This document shows positions 10,823 to 23,563 of a DNA stretch of 64,000 bases, piece by piece. Every line of letters starts with the position of its first letter. The stretch's first letter is position 1. The DNA is from Brachionus manjavacas. Lineage: Eukaryota; Rotifera; Eurotatoria; Ploima; Brachionidae. Position numbers and translations under genes: made by a program. Location of the stretch: NCBI GenBank assembly GCA_019054805.1, contig JAHQIY010000002.1:6820001-6884000 (forward strand), written 5' to 3'. A model generated the notes under the pieces. That model was given only the letters and a program-made list of their open reading frames with translations, was not told the origin of the DNA and made no database searches.

Positions 10823-12689
10823 TTTGGATTTCTAGAAAACTGCTAGATGTAAGTAAAGAATTTAGAATAAGTCCAACTCAAAAAGATGTTGATTGTCTCA
10901 GAAAAAAGATTTTTTAATCTTAATTTTTTAAGTTTATCTTATCTTAGATTAAATAGATAAAATAATTTAAAAGTTTTTATTTATATTTTTAATTTCAAAA
11001 CAAATTTTAATTTTTTTCAAAGAATTTGAAATAAAAGCGCAAATAAGGATTTGGCTTGTGTTGCTTGGTTGTGCAAATCCAAGTTTTTGCATTGAGATAG
11101 GGTGTGACCTAATGCATGCAGATTGCCGCAACTTAACCATTTTTTATGCAATAATCAAGCACATTTATCATATGCAAAATATATCTTTGAATATAGTTTT
11201 TTTTTCTTAGTCAAATTCAAATTAGTTTAATAATTAAACTAAATTTTTGGCAAAATTTTTTAATAATCCTCAGACAGATATTTATAACATTTTGCATGAA
11301 CTAATCTTTGATACTCTTTTGAACTTTTAATTTTAATTTTTTTGAAAAATAAAATAAAAATAATAAATTGATTTGAATCAATTTTTTGACAACAATTGAA
11401 GCAAAAGTTTTGATTTTTCAAATGTTTTAGTTTTTATTCCCATGAAAGTGATGCAATTAATTTAGTCCGGACTTTAGGGAATAAAAAATTTTAAAAGCAA
11501 AAAAATATCTAATAGTTTCCGAATAAAATACATTTTTTCTATTAAAAAGCAGTTTTTGCAAAAATATTTTCTTAAAAAATTTGTTAACATGGTATGATTG
11601 ATAATTATAAAATTCAAAAAATTAAATCAAATTTTAAAAGACATTTTTTTTGTCAATTTGTTTTATATTCACAAAATGAATAAAGCATTATCAAGGTCTT
11701 TTAAACACTTCTTTTAAATCGGCTTGTTTACAAAATTGTCTTATTGGCTTTTAAAAAAATTAATTTATCAACCTTTGTTATATCATGCAGTGTTTGGTTG
11801 ATTATAACATGATTTTTGTGAAAGATTTCATAAAATTTTGCAAATCTATTAATTGCGTTTTAAGTAAGGCCTATTAAGAATTTGTTTTATTTAATGTTTT
11901 CTTCATGATTCAGTTCAAAATTTCCTAGGCTTAAAAATTAATAAAATTTCAGTATTAAAATTTAAACCTGAAAAAATATAAATGAATTAATTTTTTTATG
12001 GCTTCAAAGCCTCAATTATAAGATTTGTTTTAATGCTAAAGAACAAACCTAGATATGAAATGATATCCTTTTATTTTAAATTTAATCATAATTTATAATT
12101 CAAAATTTAGATAAATCTTTTTCTTTAAATAGCGTTTTATTTGCTCATTTTTAGGCACAAGTTTATTTTACCAAAATTTTAAATTTAGCATCAATTTAAC
12201 TTTATTTGTGCTTTTAGTCATTAATTAGAGTTTAAACTGTTTTTATTAATAAAAAATTCCATTAAAAAAATACTTAGTCATCTAGGTCTTAGAATTTTCT
12301 ACAAAGAAAGTCTCAATTTTCCAAAACATAATTTCTAATTATAATAAGCTTGTTTGTTTGGTGGAATAGAATGCAGGTAAACTAATCTTTATTCAGTTCT
12401 CTAATGAGACAAAAGTATTTTTGAGAAAAAAAATTTTAGTAATCATGAAATAGCAAAATAGCAGCAAATCTTGATAAAGCACAATCGCTAGAGACTGTAC
12501 AGCATCTATAGAAACAATCATAAGTTTTTTTTTTTCCAAGCATATAGTATGAGAATTATTATTTAAAAAGATTAAAATTAGATTTTATCCAATTTTACAA
12601 CATTAAATTTAATTAAGGGAATTTTCATGCTAGACAAAATTATTTTTTTTTAATTTTAAATTTTATTTTTAGTTTATTCAGATAAAAAA
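10823..12689. other. Intergenic spacer
   Basis: About 1.9 kb of A+T-rich sequence with no recognisable gene or repeat. A TTTTTAG just before the thioredoxin start (about 12665-12671) could be the acceptor of a 5' UTR intron or a trans-splice site; this is not established. Confidence 0.4.
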
Positions 12690-12998
12690 ATGGTACGTCA
12701 AATTGCATCAGTCGATGAATTCAAACAAGTCGTAAACCAAGGTACCGTTGTAGTTGATTTCTATGCTACTTGGTGCGGTCCATGTAAAATGATTGCTCCA
12801 TTTTTAGAGCAATTGTCCAAAGATTACCCGAGCCTTCAGTTCATCAAAGTCGATGTAGATGAACTTGAAGAGATCAGTTCTGAAGCTGGCGTCAGCGCTA
12901 TGCCATCATTCTATGTGTACAAGGATGGCAAAGTGGTTGATCAATTGGTTGGAGCCAGCAAAGAAAAACTTGAAGCTATGGTCAAAAAATTTGCTTGA
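12690..12998 (+). CDS. Thioredoxin, WCGPC active site
   Basis: Intronless 102-residue protein, the usual length of a single-domain thioredoxin. DFYATWCGPCKMIAP carries the redox pair (about residues 32 and 35). The conserved cis-proline is in SAMPSFYVYKDG (about 73-82), and the buried Asp of the strand before the active site is in VVVDFYA. It reduces protein disulphides using thioredoxin reductase. No signal or mitochondrial presequence is visible, so a cytosolic location is inferred. A paralogue with an altered active site follows 240 bp downstream on the same strand, suggesting tandem duplication. Confidence 0.95.
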   Translation: MVRQIASVDEFKQVVNQGTVVVDFYATWCGPCKMIAPFLEQLSKDYPSLQFIKVDVDELEEISSEAGVSAMPSFYVYKDGKVVDQLVGASKEKLEAMVKKFA

Positions 12999-13235
12999 AT
13001 GTTTTCCATTCTAAGACTTAATATTTCATTCAGACTTATTTTAGATTTACCAATTATTTTCAAATAAATATTTTGAAACGATTTTTATTGTTATATTAGT
13101 CAAGTTCTCCTATGAACCAAAACATGTGAAAAAATTTGATTTAACCAGGGATTCAAATTTTTCTCGTCACATGAAATTTCGCTCAGTTATTATTTAAATT
13201 AAATTTCAATATTGTTTGATTATTTTATTTCGAAA

Positions 13236-14695
13236 ATGGTTTATGACTGTGTATCTATTGATGATTTTAAGCAGATTATATCCGAAGGTACAACTATAGT
13301 CAAATTTACAGCCCCATGGTGTAAGCTATTTATGCTAATTTTTTTTTAATCAAAAGATTTACCTTTAATTTTTTAAGTGAAACATTTGTTTTTGATTTAG
13401 GCTCTTTTTTTTGGAAAAAATACTAGATAATAGGAGTGTGTCCGATGAGATTCCATATATCTCTTGCTCGAATTTTTTCCAATAATTAGAAGACAAATTT
13501 AAGTTCATAAAAATAAAACTTTTTTAAAAAATCAAAAGTCTAATTTAATCCTTTTTTATAGCTTTTATTTAAATCTTTTTTTATAATATTAATAATAACT
13601 GCAACATGAACCGAAGTGTCCTGCGGAGAGTGATAACAAAAGATACCACTCTATGGCAGATTGTCATTTATTATGTTTCTTAAATTTGTCGTAGTTGTTC
13701 TTGAATAGGTTTACATTGGTCGCATTTGTAGTTTCACTTGGTAGGTTTTTCCAAATCGGTGCTATTCTGTTCGAGAAAAAAAATCACAATCTCTTTGGTC
13801 ACAATTTTTTGTAATTTTTGTAAATTATAAGTATAAACTAGGAAAATATGGCTGAAAGAAAGGAATAAGCTCCATTCCGAACTGCCAGAAAATAGCCCAA
13901 ACTTCATTTTCAATTATAAGTTAAAGCTCATTTTGAAGCTCTTGAGACAAATATTAAAAAAATATACAGCTTTTTAATTTTAGAATTTATCTTTGACCTT
14001 TAAAATGCTCCTCAAGTTGCCGTCAATAAAGTTTTGTACCATTTTTAAAGCCAAATTAAAAATCAAAAAGCTGTACACTTTTTTTTTATCTTTGTCTCTA
14101 AGCTATAATTTACAAATTTCGAGCGAGAGAAAAAATGGACTATTATTGTACATACTCCTTTCTTTAATTTTCTTAATTTTTTTTTTAATCGTGATTTTAT
14201 CTAAGGTGAATTCATATCTTATGTTGCTAAAAAATGAAAATTGAGTTTAATTTGGACTTAATTTAAATGTGAATTTTAGATATTTTTAATTTGATTAAAA
14301 AAATAATTCTCATTTTTCAACCTTTAATTATTTATTATCAATTTTGATATTTTTTTATAACTTCATTCACATGGTGTAAAAAATTACGATCATTGTTATC
14401 TTTCACTATGTCTAAAAAAATTTAAAATTAATCATTAAAATGGTTAAATTTTTAAAATTTTCAAGGTACAAGCTGTAAATTTATTTCGCTCTATTACACT
14501 ACTTTCGAAAAACGCTACAGTTCAATCAAATACGTTCAAGTGAATATCGATGAATTAAAAGATATAAGAGCTATTGTAGACGTATTTGCAGTGCCCTCAT
14601 TTTATTGCTTTATTGATGGAAAAATAGTATCTTATCTAGTCGGTGCCAACTCATCCAAATTAGAAGAATTTGTAAAAAAATATGCATTTATCTAA
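13236..14695 (+). CDS. Divergent thioredoxin-like protein, WCTSC active site
   Basis: Two exons, 13236-13320 and 14466-14695, give 104 residues. The intron (donor GTAAGC, acceptor TTTTCAAG) splits the codon of the first active-site cysteine, and the joined motif reads APWCTSCKF. Similarity to the upstream thioredoxin continues in VQVNIDELKDI, VPSFYCFIDGK and VGANSSKLEEFVKKYA. The cis-proline is kept, but the classical GP between the cysteines is replaced by TS, which should change redox potential or partner choice (inference). The 1.1-kb intron is long for this region and contains a LINE 3' end. The frame is intact, so the gene is probably expressed, though one exon pair alone cannot prove it. 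Confidence 0.75.
13575..13800 (-). mobile_element. 5'-truncated LINE, 3' end only, inside an intron
   Basis: The minus strand encodes FSNRIAPIWKNLPSETTNATNVNLFKNN with a stop at 13666-13664. This is the typical C-terminal end of CR1/L2-group ORF2 proteins and is equivalent to FNRTANIWNSLPNQLVEAPNVNSFK in the LINE at 36.6 kb. The stop is followed by a stem-forming 3' UTR and an ATTATTAATATTATAAA-like tail. Most of the element is missing, as is usual after incomplete reverse transcription. Confidence 0.65.
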
Positions 14696-14741
14696 ATGAA
14701 CTAAAATATTTTATTAAATGCGAATAAAATTTAATTTTTTC

Positions 14742-15807
14742 TTAATTTTTTTTGGTTCGTAAAAATTCATAAGCAAATCCAAAGTCTTTTTTGAAAAACC
14801 CTTGATTACTCATTTGTTTATAGAAATTGTAAGCCATTGAGCCCAACGGAGTTGCCGACTGGGTCTCCACTGAAGCGTTTTGAGCCAAGCTTAGATCCTT
14901 TAAAAGCAATTATATTAAAAAAAAATCAAATTAGTTATCTCTACTTTGGCCATAAGTCCAGATTGAAATCCTCCTTCGTAATTTTTGCTTGGCGGAATTC
15001 CCTCAACAACGCCAGGAACCGGATTGTAGGCCTCACTGCTCCAGCACCGACCAGTAGAAGTGTTTAAAATTCCTGCCAAAACTTTTTTGTCCAAGCCTAA
15101 GCTCAAACCCAAATTCATTGTCTCAGCTACTCCAATCATTGAAATTCCAAGAAGCATATTGTTGCATATTTTAGCAGCTAGACCATGACCAACATCACCT
15201 GCATGAACTACATTTTTTCCCATGCATTCTAAGAGTGGTTTTATGGCGTCAAAATCATCCTTTTGAGCTCCAACCATGAATGTTAAAGTTGCATTTTCGG
15301 CACCCGTAACTCCACCAGAAACTGGGGCATCATTAAAATGAATGGATTTTTCTGAACATAATTTTGCTATGCGTTTACACGCTTCTATGTCAATAGTGCT
15401 ACAGTCTATGCATCGGGTGGATTTTTGAGCAGCCCTTCAACTTTAAAATTAAAATTTTGCTTAACTATTTGCTGGGTAGAGATACGCAAGAATTCCGTTC
15501 TTTGCGAGAAAGACTTCGTTTACATGAGGATGACTTGGTAGCATAGTAATTATGTTCTGAGTTTTGGAAGCCAAATCGGCTGGAGATTCGGCGACTTTGG
15601 CGCCTTTTTCAGTAATTTTACTTTTTAATTAAAAAAGAAATTATTAAAAGTACCAAATTTAGCAAGATCATTTAGACTTTGTGTATTCACATCAAAAACA
15701 ACAAGTTCATGGCCTTTTTTGATAAGATTTCGAGCCATATGAGCTCCCATGTTACCTAGACCGATAAAACCTATCAGCGCTTGTCTCGATTGAGTTAACA
15801 GCACCAT
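14742..15807 (-). CDS. HIBADH: 3-hydroxyisobutyrate dehydrogenase
   Basis: Four exons, 15807-15654, 15603-15486, 15434-14945 and 14897-14742, give 305 residues. The NAD-binding [16 protein letters not shown] is at the N-terminus, followed by CIDCSTID, the substrate-binding [13 protein letters not shown], the catalytic-lysine block [16 protein letters not shown] and the [12 protein letters not shown] region. The C-terminal exon (DLSLAQNA...FGFAYEFLR) fits the family. It oxidises 3-hydroxyisobutyrate in valine breakdown, usually in mitochondria. Here only about 11 residues precede the GxGxxG motif, so no clear mitochondrial presequence is visible; an unseen upstream exon or a non-mitochondrial location are both possible. 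The stop lies 47 nt from the convergent thioredoxin-like gene. Confidence 0.9.
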
Positions 15808-17798
15808 TTTTATTTCAATAAAATCTATTAAAACAAATATTTTTTAAATAAACTGTAAAAAACACCCATACGCTTTTTAGTTATAAATTATTTTTCGAAT
15901 AATTAATAAAATGTATAAAGAAAAGCTACCAATTGTTCATTGACAGCTTTAATTTCTCGCTTTTAAATTTTTATGTTAGATAGATTTAAATCAAATTTTT
16001 AATCTAATAATTTAATCTTTTTACAATTACAACGTCAATCAACAGACCAGTGCCCATGTCATGACTGACACCTCATTTATTTTTATAAAATTCTTTTCCC
16101 AATTTTTAAAATAGAATTAAATATGATTAATTTAAAAAAATGTTCATTTAAAAAAGTAAAACATACAATTAGTATTTAAAATAAACTTTTTGCAATTTTT
16201 TTTTCAAAATCTTTTGATATTTTTGAATATAGAATACTTGAATGCTTCAAACTTCAGCATTGATCTCTTGATCACAACGCTCATCAGTCTTGTATAAAAA
16301 TATTAAAATTTTTTCCACCATTAGACGTTTTTGACATTTAGTTTTTCACTTTTCTTTTCTTTATTTCTTTGGTCATTTTTCTATAATTTCATTCTTAAAT
16401 TTTCAGGCGAATTATGGAAAAATGAATATTTTGAAAAACTGTATTTTAACAGAAGTAGACAGATAGAAAAGTCACATAATACTGAGAAGTTTTTCATTTA
16501 AAAGTAATGAGAAACTACCGGCAAGTTTTGAAAAATTAAGATTTTGATCAATCTTAAAGACCAAGATACTTGTTTTATCAGTTTCATCACCTCAACGAAT
16601 ATTAATCTTGTGAAGAAATTTACTGTTTTTCGAAAAAAAAATAAAAATTTTCTGATACACAATTTATTAATTTAATTTAATTAAACTAATTAAATATATT
16701 AAATATTTTATTTTAATGAAATGAATAAAGCAAAAGAGCTAAAAAGAACAGAACTTTGAGATTTGAAAAAAATACTTATGTTTGATTTTTACTAATTACT
16801 AAATTTTTTACCCTAATTTTAAAAAATCGGCAAGTTTTATTTTAATCTAGATTTTACTTCTCGTTTTTTTGGATATTTTTTAATGCAAAAGTTCAGCATT
16901 CATTTGTATTATTTTAAATAATATTTTTAATCAAATGTAATTCACTAAAATTTTTAATATTCAAATTATCTGTTTTTCTTTTTTAAATTTTAATTGAAAT
17001 TGCAATCTGAATAATTAATTTCTTTGTAGTTTAAAATTAAAAATTAAAAAATTTTTTACTACAAAAAGCGGATTTCAATTTCATTTCAATGAGCCAAAAT
17101 TTAAAATCAAAATTAAAAAAATTATTCACCTTGTAAAAAGCCTTCTTTTTTTATGATAAATGTCAAGATATGATTTAAATCTAAATATTATGCTAGGACG
17201 ATAATTAAAATTAAATTTTGAGTTTTCTAGATTTTTTAAAATATAGATCTAGTAATTCATGAATATTTATGGCGCATGTTAATTCAATTAAAATGGCTAT
17301 AATTATGAACAATTAGTTTAAAAGATTTAAAAATTTTTATCTAGAATAAGATAAAATTCAGAATAATATTTTAAAAAAAGCAAGCGATTCTTAACTATAT
17401 CCAATTTATGTGCATATTTTATTCATTAACACTCTAGACATAAAAATATAATATTCAAAACCTTTTTAGGTAAATTTTTTTAAAAGGAAAGTTTTATGTT
17501 TTAGTCTAAATTATTGTTTTTTCTACCTCTTTCATCATTAGCTCTTTTTGAAATTTTTTTTGTATTTCTTTTTAATTCCTGTGCATATTTACCTCAAACT
17601 GAGTTTTTGACTAATGATTAAAATTTCCATAATTTTGATTATTTTGAAAAATAAGATCAAATTAAAAATAGAACTCGCATCTTTATTCAATAATTACTAA
17701 GCAAATTAAACTTTTTTTCAATTTTTTTTTTACAATTACGTAATCTTAAAAAATAAAACTCAATTTAAATAATTTCTAAATAAAAAATGACTAAAAAG
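15808..17798. other. Intergenic spacer
   Basis: About 2 kb of A+T-rich sequence between the divergent side of HIBADH and the end of the ankyrin gene. I see no gene, repeat or conserved motif I can support. Confidence 0.4.
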
Positions 17799-19166
17799 TT
17801 ATTCCGAACTAAAATACAAGTAATCCTTGCATTCTTGGCTGAGTACAGGCAAGCTGTTTATCGAGTACAAATTGAATGTGTGCATTGTATTTCTAATCCT
17901 GATTCGCGTGAGCTCTTTCAGATCAAGAGGTATCAGACTTCTTTGGATGAGAAAGTCGCCTAGAATGTCCAATTTTTTGACATGCTCTAGTTTCAGCAAG
18001 TTCGCCACATTCGAACAAGTCAATCGAATGTGACCCATGGTAATTAAGGTGTCATAAAATTGGATGAAAAATTCTATCAATTTTAGCACATTTTCTCCGG
18101 TTTCTTTCATTCGGGTGTAAAAATGGTCAAAAGCTGAGTCTATGTCGGGATAAAACTCTTCAAAGCACTCAAGACTTCTCACATATCTAAGAATAAAAAA
18201 GAATAGCGAAGTCCTGTAGTGCAAACTAGAGGTTCTCGAGTCTTCACTGCTAATGTTGTTAAACAACGCCTTCAAAGTTGCCAGGAAACCCCTCACAAAC
18301 AAGTCCAAATTGATAATCTCAAATGGTTCGCCAGAGCCGTCATCCATGCTGCCTGTTTCCATTACCAGGTCCAAAATAATGGCCACCTTTTCCTTTCTTT
18401 CTTGAGACTTGGATTTCATTAGTAAATAGTTAAATATGTGAATTAGCATTTCGCCATCTATGCGCCGGTTTTCGGTAATATTTGGCAAAACTATTTTTAA
18501 CGTTTCTAAATTGTCTGTCATTAAAACTTGCCGTAGAATGTCGTAGCGTTTGGAGAAGAGCCATTCGATTTGTCTTACATCATCTCTCTCGAACATTGTC
18601 TGGAGCATTTTTTCCACAATTTTAATTCGACCGAACCTTATGGCCTCTTGGAGAGCAGATCTCTCAAAGTCCAACACGCCATTTATGTCATTGCTTATAT
18701 CAGCACCCTTTTCGACCAAATATTCACCTAGTGCATCAAAGCCGTACCTAATACTAACTACTAATGGAGAGTCGCCTTTAATTTGTGAAAAGCTGCCACC
18801 TGCCAGAAGTCTTGACTGCCTACGAGCTGAGATTGTTATACTAGGGGTTATGGGCGACAAGCCATTCGGATTCATATTGACATTCCGACATAGATTGATA
18901 TCAGCATTGCATTCTTCTACTAGGACACGGGTTATTTTATCCAAACCCTTATTACAACAAAGGCAAAGTATTGTGTCACCATTTTTTAGCATTTCGTTCA
19001 CATCTATTCCGCGGTAATTGTCATCCTTTAGCAAATAGTTAATTACACAGTTTTGTTCTTCGTTGCGTCGGATCAAGTCATATATTTGCTCCAACTTGGT
19101 CAGAGATGAATCAATAGTGAGCTGGGAAATTTCTAAAGCAACACTCTCGGTTTGATTTTCACTCAT
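17799..19166 (-). CDS. Ankyrin-repeat protein with C-terminal SOCS box (ASB-like)
   Basis: Intronless 455-residue protein. Ankyrin-type helices appear at about residues 61-95 (NGDTILCLCCNKGLDKITR), 133-165 (GDSPLVVSIRYGFDALGEYL), 168-195 (ERSALQEAIRFGRIKIVEKM) and weakly at 205-230. The middle is alpha-helical with no domain I can name. The last 45 residues (PLDLKELTRIRIRNTM ... INSLPVLSQECKDYLYF) match the SOCS-box pattern that binds elongin B/C and cullin 5. On family knowledge it would be a substrate-recruiting subunit of a ubiquitin ligase; the substrate is unknown. The SOCS-box call rests on pattern only. It is more GC-rich than its flanks, as expected for real coding sequence. Confidence 0.75.
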   Translation of the reverse strand: MSENQTESVALEISQLTIDSSLTKLEQIYDLIRRNEEQNCVINYLLKDDNYRGIDVNEMLKNGDTILCLCCNKGLDKITRVLVEECNADINLCRNVNMNPNGLSPITPSITISARRQSRLLAGGSFSQIKGDSPLVVSIRYGFDALGEYLVEKGADISNDINGVLDFERSALQEAIRFGRIKIVEKMLQTMFERDDVRQIEWLFSKRYDILRQVLMTDNLETLKIVLPNITENRRIDGEMLIHIFNYLLMKSKSQERKEKVAIILDLVMETGSMDDGSGEPFEIINLDLFVRGFLATLKALFNNISSEDSRTSSLHYRTSLFFFILRYVRSLECFEEFYPDIDSAFDHFYTRMKETGENVLKLIEFFIQFYDTLITMGHIRLTCSNVANLLKLEHVKKLDILGDFLIQRSLIPLDLKELTRIRIRNTMHTFNLYSINSLPVLSQECKDYLYFSSE

Positions 19167-21481
19167 TTTAAATAAATTTATCTAAATTTTGTTCTAAAAA
19201 ATAAATTCAATTAGCAGATCTACTTTTTTTTTTAAATCATTAAAATTTCATATAGAAAAAAATTAATTTTGCTCATCTTGAGTGTGAACATTTGTTGTGA
19301 GGTTGTAAAAAACAATGAAATAAAATTAAATGAATGAAACTGTGCCTCATTTAATGACACTTGAGATACGTTTTAATAAATATTAATATCTTGAAAATAT
19401 TTTTAAGATGATTTTTTTTGTTTTTTAGACAAACGGTCATCAAACAAAGCACAAATACTTCTAAGAACTAAAAAAATTTGAATATCCTTTTTAGTTTGAG
19501 TAATCATTAAATTCTGAGAAAAGAACAAAATATAACTTGCTTGCATTAATTAACCAGAACTTACATAATCGTAGATCAAATAATTGCTCAACTCTCGTTG
19601 TAATTTATTTTACAGGTCAGCAGAAATTCTCTAAACAGTTTTTTTCTTTAGAGATTAATCAAATTTAATCGGAAATTTAATCCATCAAATATAAAAATGG
19701 ATAAACCATTTAAATTAAAGTTAATTAAATACATATAATATTATATTATATATATATATTTTGGCTTTGGCAACAACAAAAAAATTATTCATCTATTCAT
19801 GAATTACTTAAAATAACATATGATTTAGGTTTGTGTATCTTTTGATTTTTATTCTTATTGATTTGATGCTTAGCTAACGAGCTCGTTCAACTTCATCTCG
19901 ATTACTTTAAATAATCAATTAACATTAATTCCAAGAATTCATTGTTTATAATATTTAGCTTTAAAATGTTTGCTGCAACAATTTAATATTCTGCTCTAGC
20001 CAGATAAGGTAATTTTAGAAAAAAAAATATAATTAAATGGAAAACTAAAAAAAATTGTTTATACCCTACACAAAATTATTCTTTTTTTTTCAATACCCAA
20101 GTATCTGTTTTGACTAATGCACCTGAAGCCAAAACGTTCATCCTAAAATATTTTTATTTGAAATCTACTCTCAAAATAAATTTAATTTAATTTAAATTTA
20201 AAAATTTAATTTTTAACTTTTAAAATGTATTTATTAATTTATTTATTTAATGCCGATTCTGACGATTTAATAAAGTAGCTCAATTAATGATTAAAAGAAA
20301 TTTAAAAGCTTAGCCTTTATGATTTTGCTAATTAATGAAATTATTATTCAATTTTCGAAATAAATTAGGTAATCGAATTTGAAAGAATTCTAAGAACTGA
20401 TAAAAAAAAACTTTTTTCTTTGATTTAGTTTGAAACAACAATTTAATTAAAAAAAAAATAAGAACATAAAAAAACTTAAATATACATCAATTTCATATTT
20501 ACAAAAAATAGTTAAAGTATGAAAGTTTATTCAAATTTCAATCGAGATGCCAAACCAAGCTTAAACTTACTGACTTATAGATGTGCATGCTCTAAAAAAG
20601 AAAGTCTGATCGGTTAACTAAAAAAAATAAGATAAATCTATTTTGATTAACATTCAATTCTATTTTTAGCTATACAAATTTTTTAATGCGTAGAAAAAAA
20701 TTCTAAAAACAGTTTATTATCTTAAATTCTTTATTAAATCCAATTATATGGTCTTGATTATAATTACATATAGACTAATACTTTTTATTATCATAGTTAC
20801 AATAAAATTGGTTTAAATAAGGTCGATAAGGCCTTAGAGGATCACTGAAAGTTTAAGAAATCTCTCGAAATATGTGCATTAAAATTCTGAAGATTTAAAC
20901 GCTAAAAAAGCTTTATCATTAACTTAGCATTGATTGATTTATTTAAACTCGCGATATTTTTTCTATTCCTCGAAATTTGATGAAAAAACATATTTGATCT
21001 TTCAACCACCGACATCCGTAATTATCTTTTGAAAAAATTCTAAAATTTTATTACTTTTACAAAAATTGGTCACAATTTGAGTGAATTTATGAAGCATTGC
21101 TTGAAGATCAGGCTTCAATTACGTTTTGGATACATTTGCTCAAACAAATAAAGCCACATTCTTTTTTGCTGAGTTTGTTGGTTAAAAAATTTCGTAATTT
21201 TGTTTTGAGATTTAAAATTGTATGAATTCTTGATTGAAATACACAAAACAATGAGAAAATTCAATATTTCAACAAAAGCCGACTGCGAGAGTGAAAAAAA
21301 ATAGAATTTATCTAAAACCTGGCTATTTAGCTCTTAGACTTTAAATTTTTTAATGACCCAAAAAGAGAAGCATTGACAAATATAATTAAAATGGTAAAAT
21401 TAGGCGACTAAGCCCTTCTACGCGTGGTATTTCACTACAAATACCAACATACAAATAAAACCATTATAAATTAATCCTCTA
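19167..21481. other. Intergenic spacer
   Basis: A+T-rich, no supported gene. A short TA-rich tract lies at about 19736-19760. The right end abuts the first large direct repeat. Confidence 0.4.
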
Positions 21482-23356
21482 TTGCGCAAGTGGGTGAAAA
21501 ATCTTTGGTTGCAACTAATTGCATTAGTTTCCAATGAGTGTTTATGGTCACATTTAATCAAATCCTCGGCTTTGTAGATAGTAACATACTTTATTATGTT
21601 TGCTCTTTATTATGACCCAGTTTAACCATGGTAGCAGTTCCTTCACTTAGGATTAAATTTCTCTACGTGCCATTTAAAAATCACTTGAAATTAATGATTA
21701 AATATTGTCTGTTAAAATATCAGGTTAGATCAAGTAGGTAGATTGTTGTACCTACGAGAATTAAAATGATTAATTTACTCATTGGGATTTGAGTAAATTT
21801 AATCATATATTTGTTGCTTGTTTCGACACTCTATAAAGATTACCCTTTTTTGTAATTAATTTGGCGAACCCATGGGTCACAAAGCCCATAAATTAATTCC
21901 GAAGAAACGGAAAATTTTAGCAAATATTTACTTTGTAAATAAATATTTTTTTAATAAAGCAATCTAATTAAAATAGAATACAACATCGCCCCCAGATTTC
22001 ATTATTTTTAAATCTCTTTTTAGGCATTTATTGTCTGAGCTATACTTAATAAATTGTCACAATTTAGGTTCCAAATTGTTCCATTCATTAGTCATATTGG
22101 GTCTGGACTCGAGCATAATTTAGGCTTCAAATCTATCATGATTAATTTTACCTAAAAAAAATAGTATTTAAAAAAATTAATTATAAGGATTAATTAAAAT
22201 ACCAAATATCCTAAAGCCAAAAAGTATATTTTGCAACAAAAAAATATCTTAAAAATACTGGTCTCAAATTTGTTCATGTCTTGAGAAAAAATTGTTTTTG
22301 GGGTAAAAAAATCAGACAATTTTAGAAGAACCAGTTTAGGAAAAAAAGCTTTCACAATCTTTGTTTTTAAAGGTAACATGGGTTAATTTTTTTTTTAAAT
22401 AAGAGTTTAAAAAATAGCTAAATAATTAATGTTTTTTGGTTTTTTTTTACCTTGGTTTTGAGCCGTCTAATAATGACACGGTCGAGTTCTGAAATTTTGA
22501 CTGAGCTTTTAAATTTTTGAAAAGCTTTGCATATTTTAGATGAAAGCTTAACTTTATAATCCTGAACTTAATCTTAAAACTTTATCCATATTTAACAAAA
22601 ATAGATAATCTTTTTGCTGAAGATGTTTTATTATAATTCACAAAACCAACTTGTTGATACACACCGAACATAAAAAACTTTAAGCAAATAAACCAAAAAG
22701 TTTAATATGAGGATTTAAGTGTAATTTTCTAGGTCTCATTAAAGGCTTCTATTTGAATATTAATACAAAATAATCTTGAATTTCGACTAACTATTTGAAT
22801 GCCAACTTTTCATTATTAGCTAAGTATTTTTTTTCTTTTTTTTTGTCACTTTATTGCATAATTAATATGAATTTTTTCATACAATGCTCATCGCTTCATT
22901 AAAGAAAAAAAATATTTTTTCAAGAGCTGTTTCAATCGAAATCCATCAGGAATAATCAAAACTTGATTAGACCCCGCTACTTAGGAAAAACCTAATTATT
23001 TCATACGATTTTGAGTAGTATTGTTTTAATATCATATTGAGATGCTTATAGAGTAATTTGAATTTAGATAAAGAGTTTTTAGCAGTTTATTGTATTAAGG
23101 CGTTTCCAGGACGATTAAAATTTAACAAAATTATTTTTTTGGAATTTTGGTCACTCGTTCATATCCAAAAGGATGATGAATTTTTCATTTTTAAAATTGT
23201 AAAAATATTAGCATAAATTTTCAAAGACAATAGTTATTTTTAAATAATTTTAAGCCTTATTCACAAATGAATGTAATTTTCAGAAAAATCTTAAATTTTA
23301 GTTTTTTTAAATTTTTAATACCCTTTTAAAAATCATTGTGTCTTTGAAGGAATATA
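21482..23356. repeat. Large direct repeat, left copy
   Basis: 1,875 bp, repeated in the same orientation at 29042-30916. By direct reading the copies differ at two bases (about 22929 and 23255) and three homopolymer lengths (about 22441, 22986 and 23180). The repeat starts TTGCGCAAGTGGGTG and ends GAAGGAATATA. It holds no meaningful gene (a 61-codon frame at 22194-22379 has no features) but carries a copy of the AATTTGGCGAAC motif at about 21858. The element at 23357-29041 sits exactly between the two copies. Confidence 0.95.
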
Positions 23357-23563
23357 CAATTTACAATTTCAATGTGCCCAGAGCAGACATTAGTCTTTCA
23401 TGCGAACATGGTGGACACACTCATTTATTTAAGAAATAAAAAAGTTAAATTTTAATATAAATTGAATGTTTTGATTTATAAAATTTAATAGTTTAATAAG
23501 TAAAATAAAATAAAATAAGAAGAAAGAAAAGAAGAGAGAAGGATGATTTAGTTTTATTTTAAG

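Noticed and set aside
22194..22379. 61-codon minus frame present in both large repeats (also 29754-29939)
   Set aside because: It is duplicated only because the repeat is duplicated; it has low-complexity A+T-driven composition and no motif.
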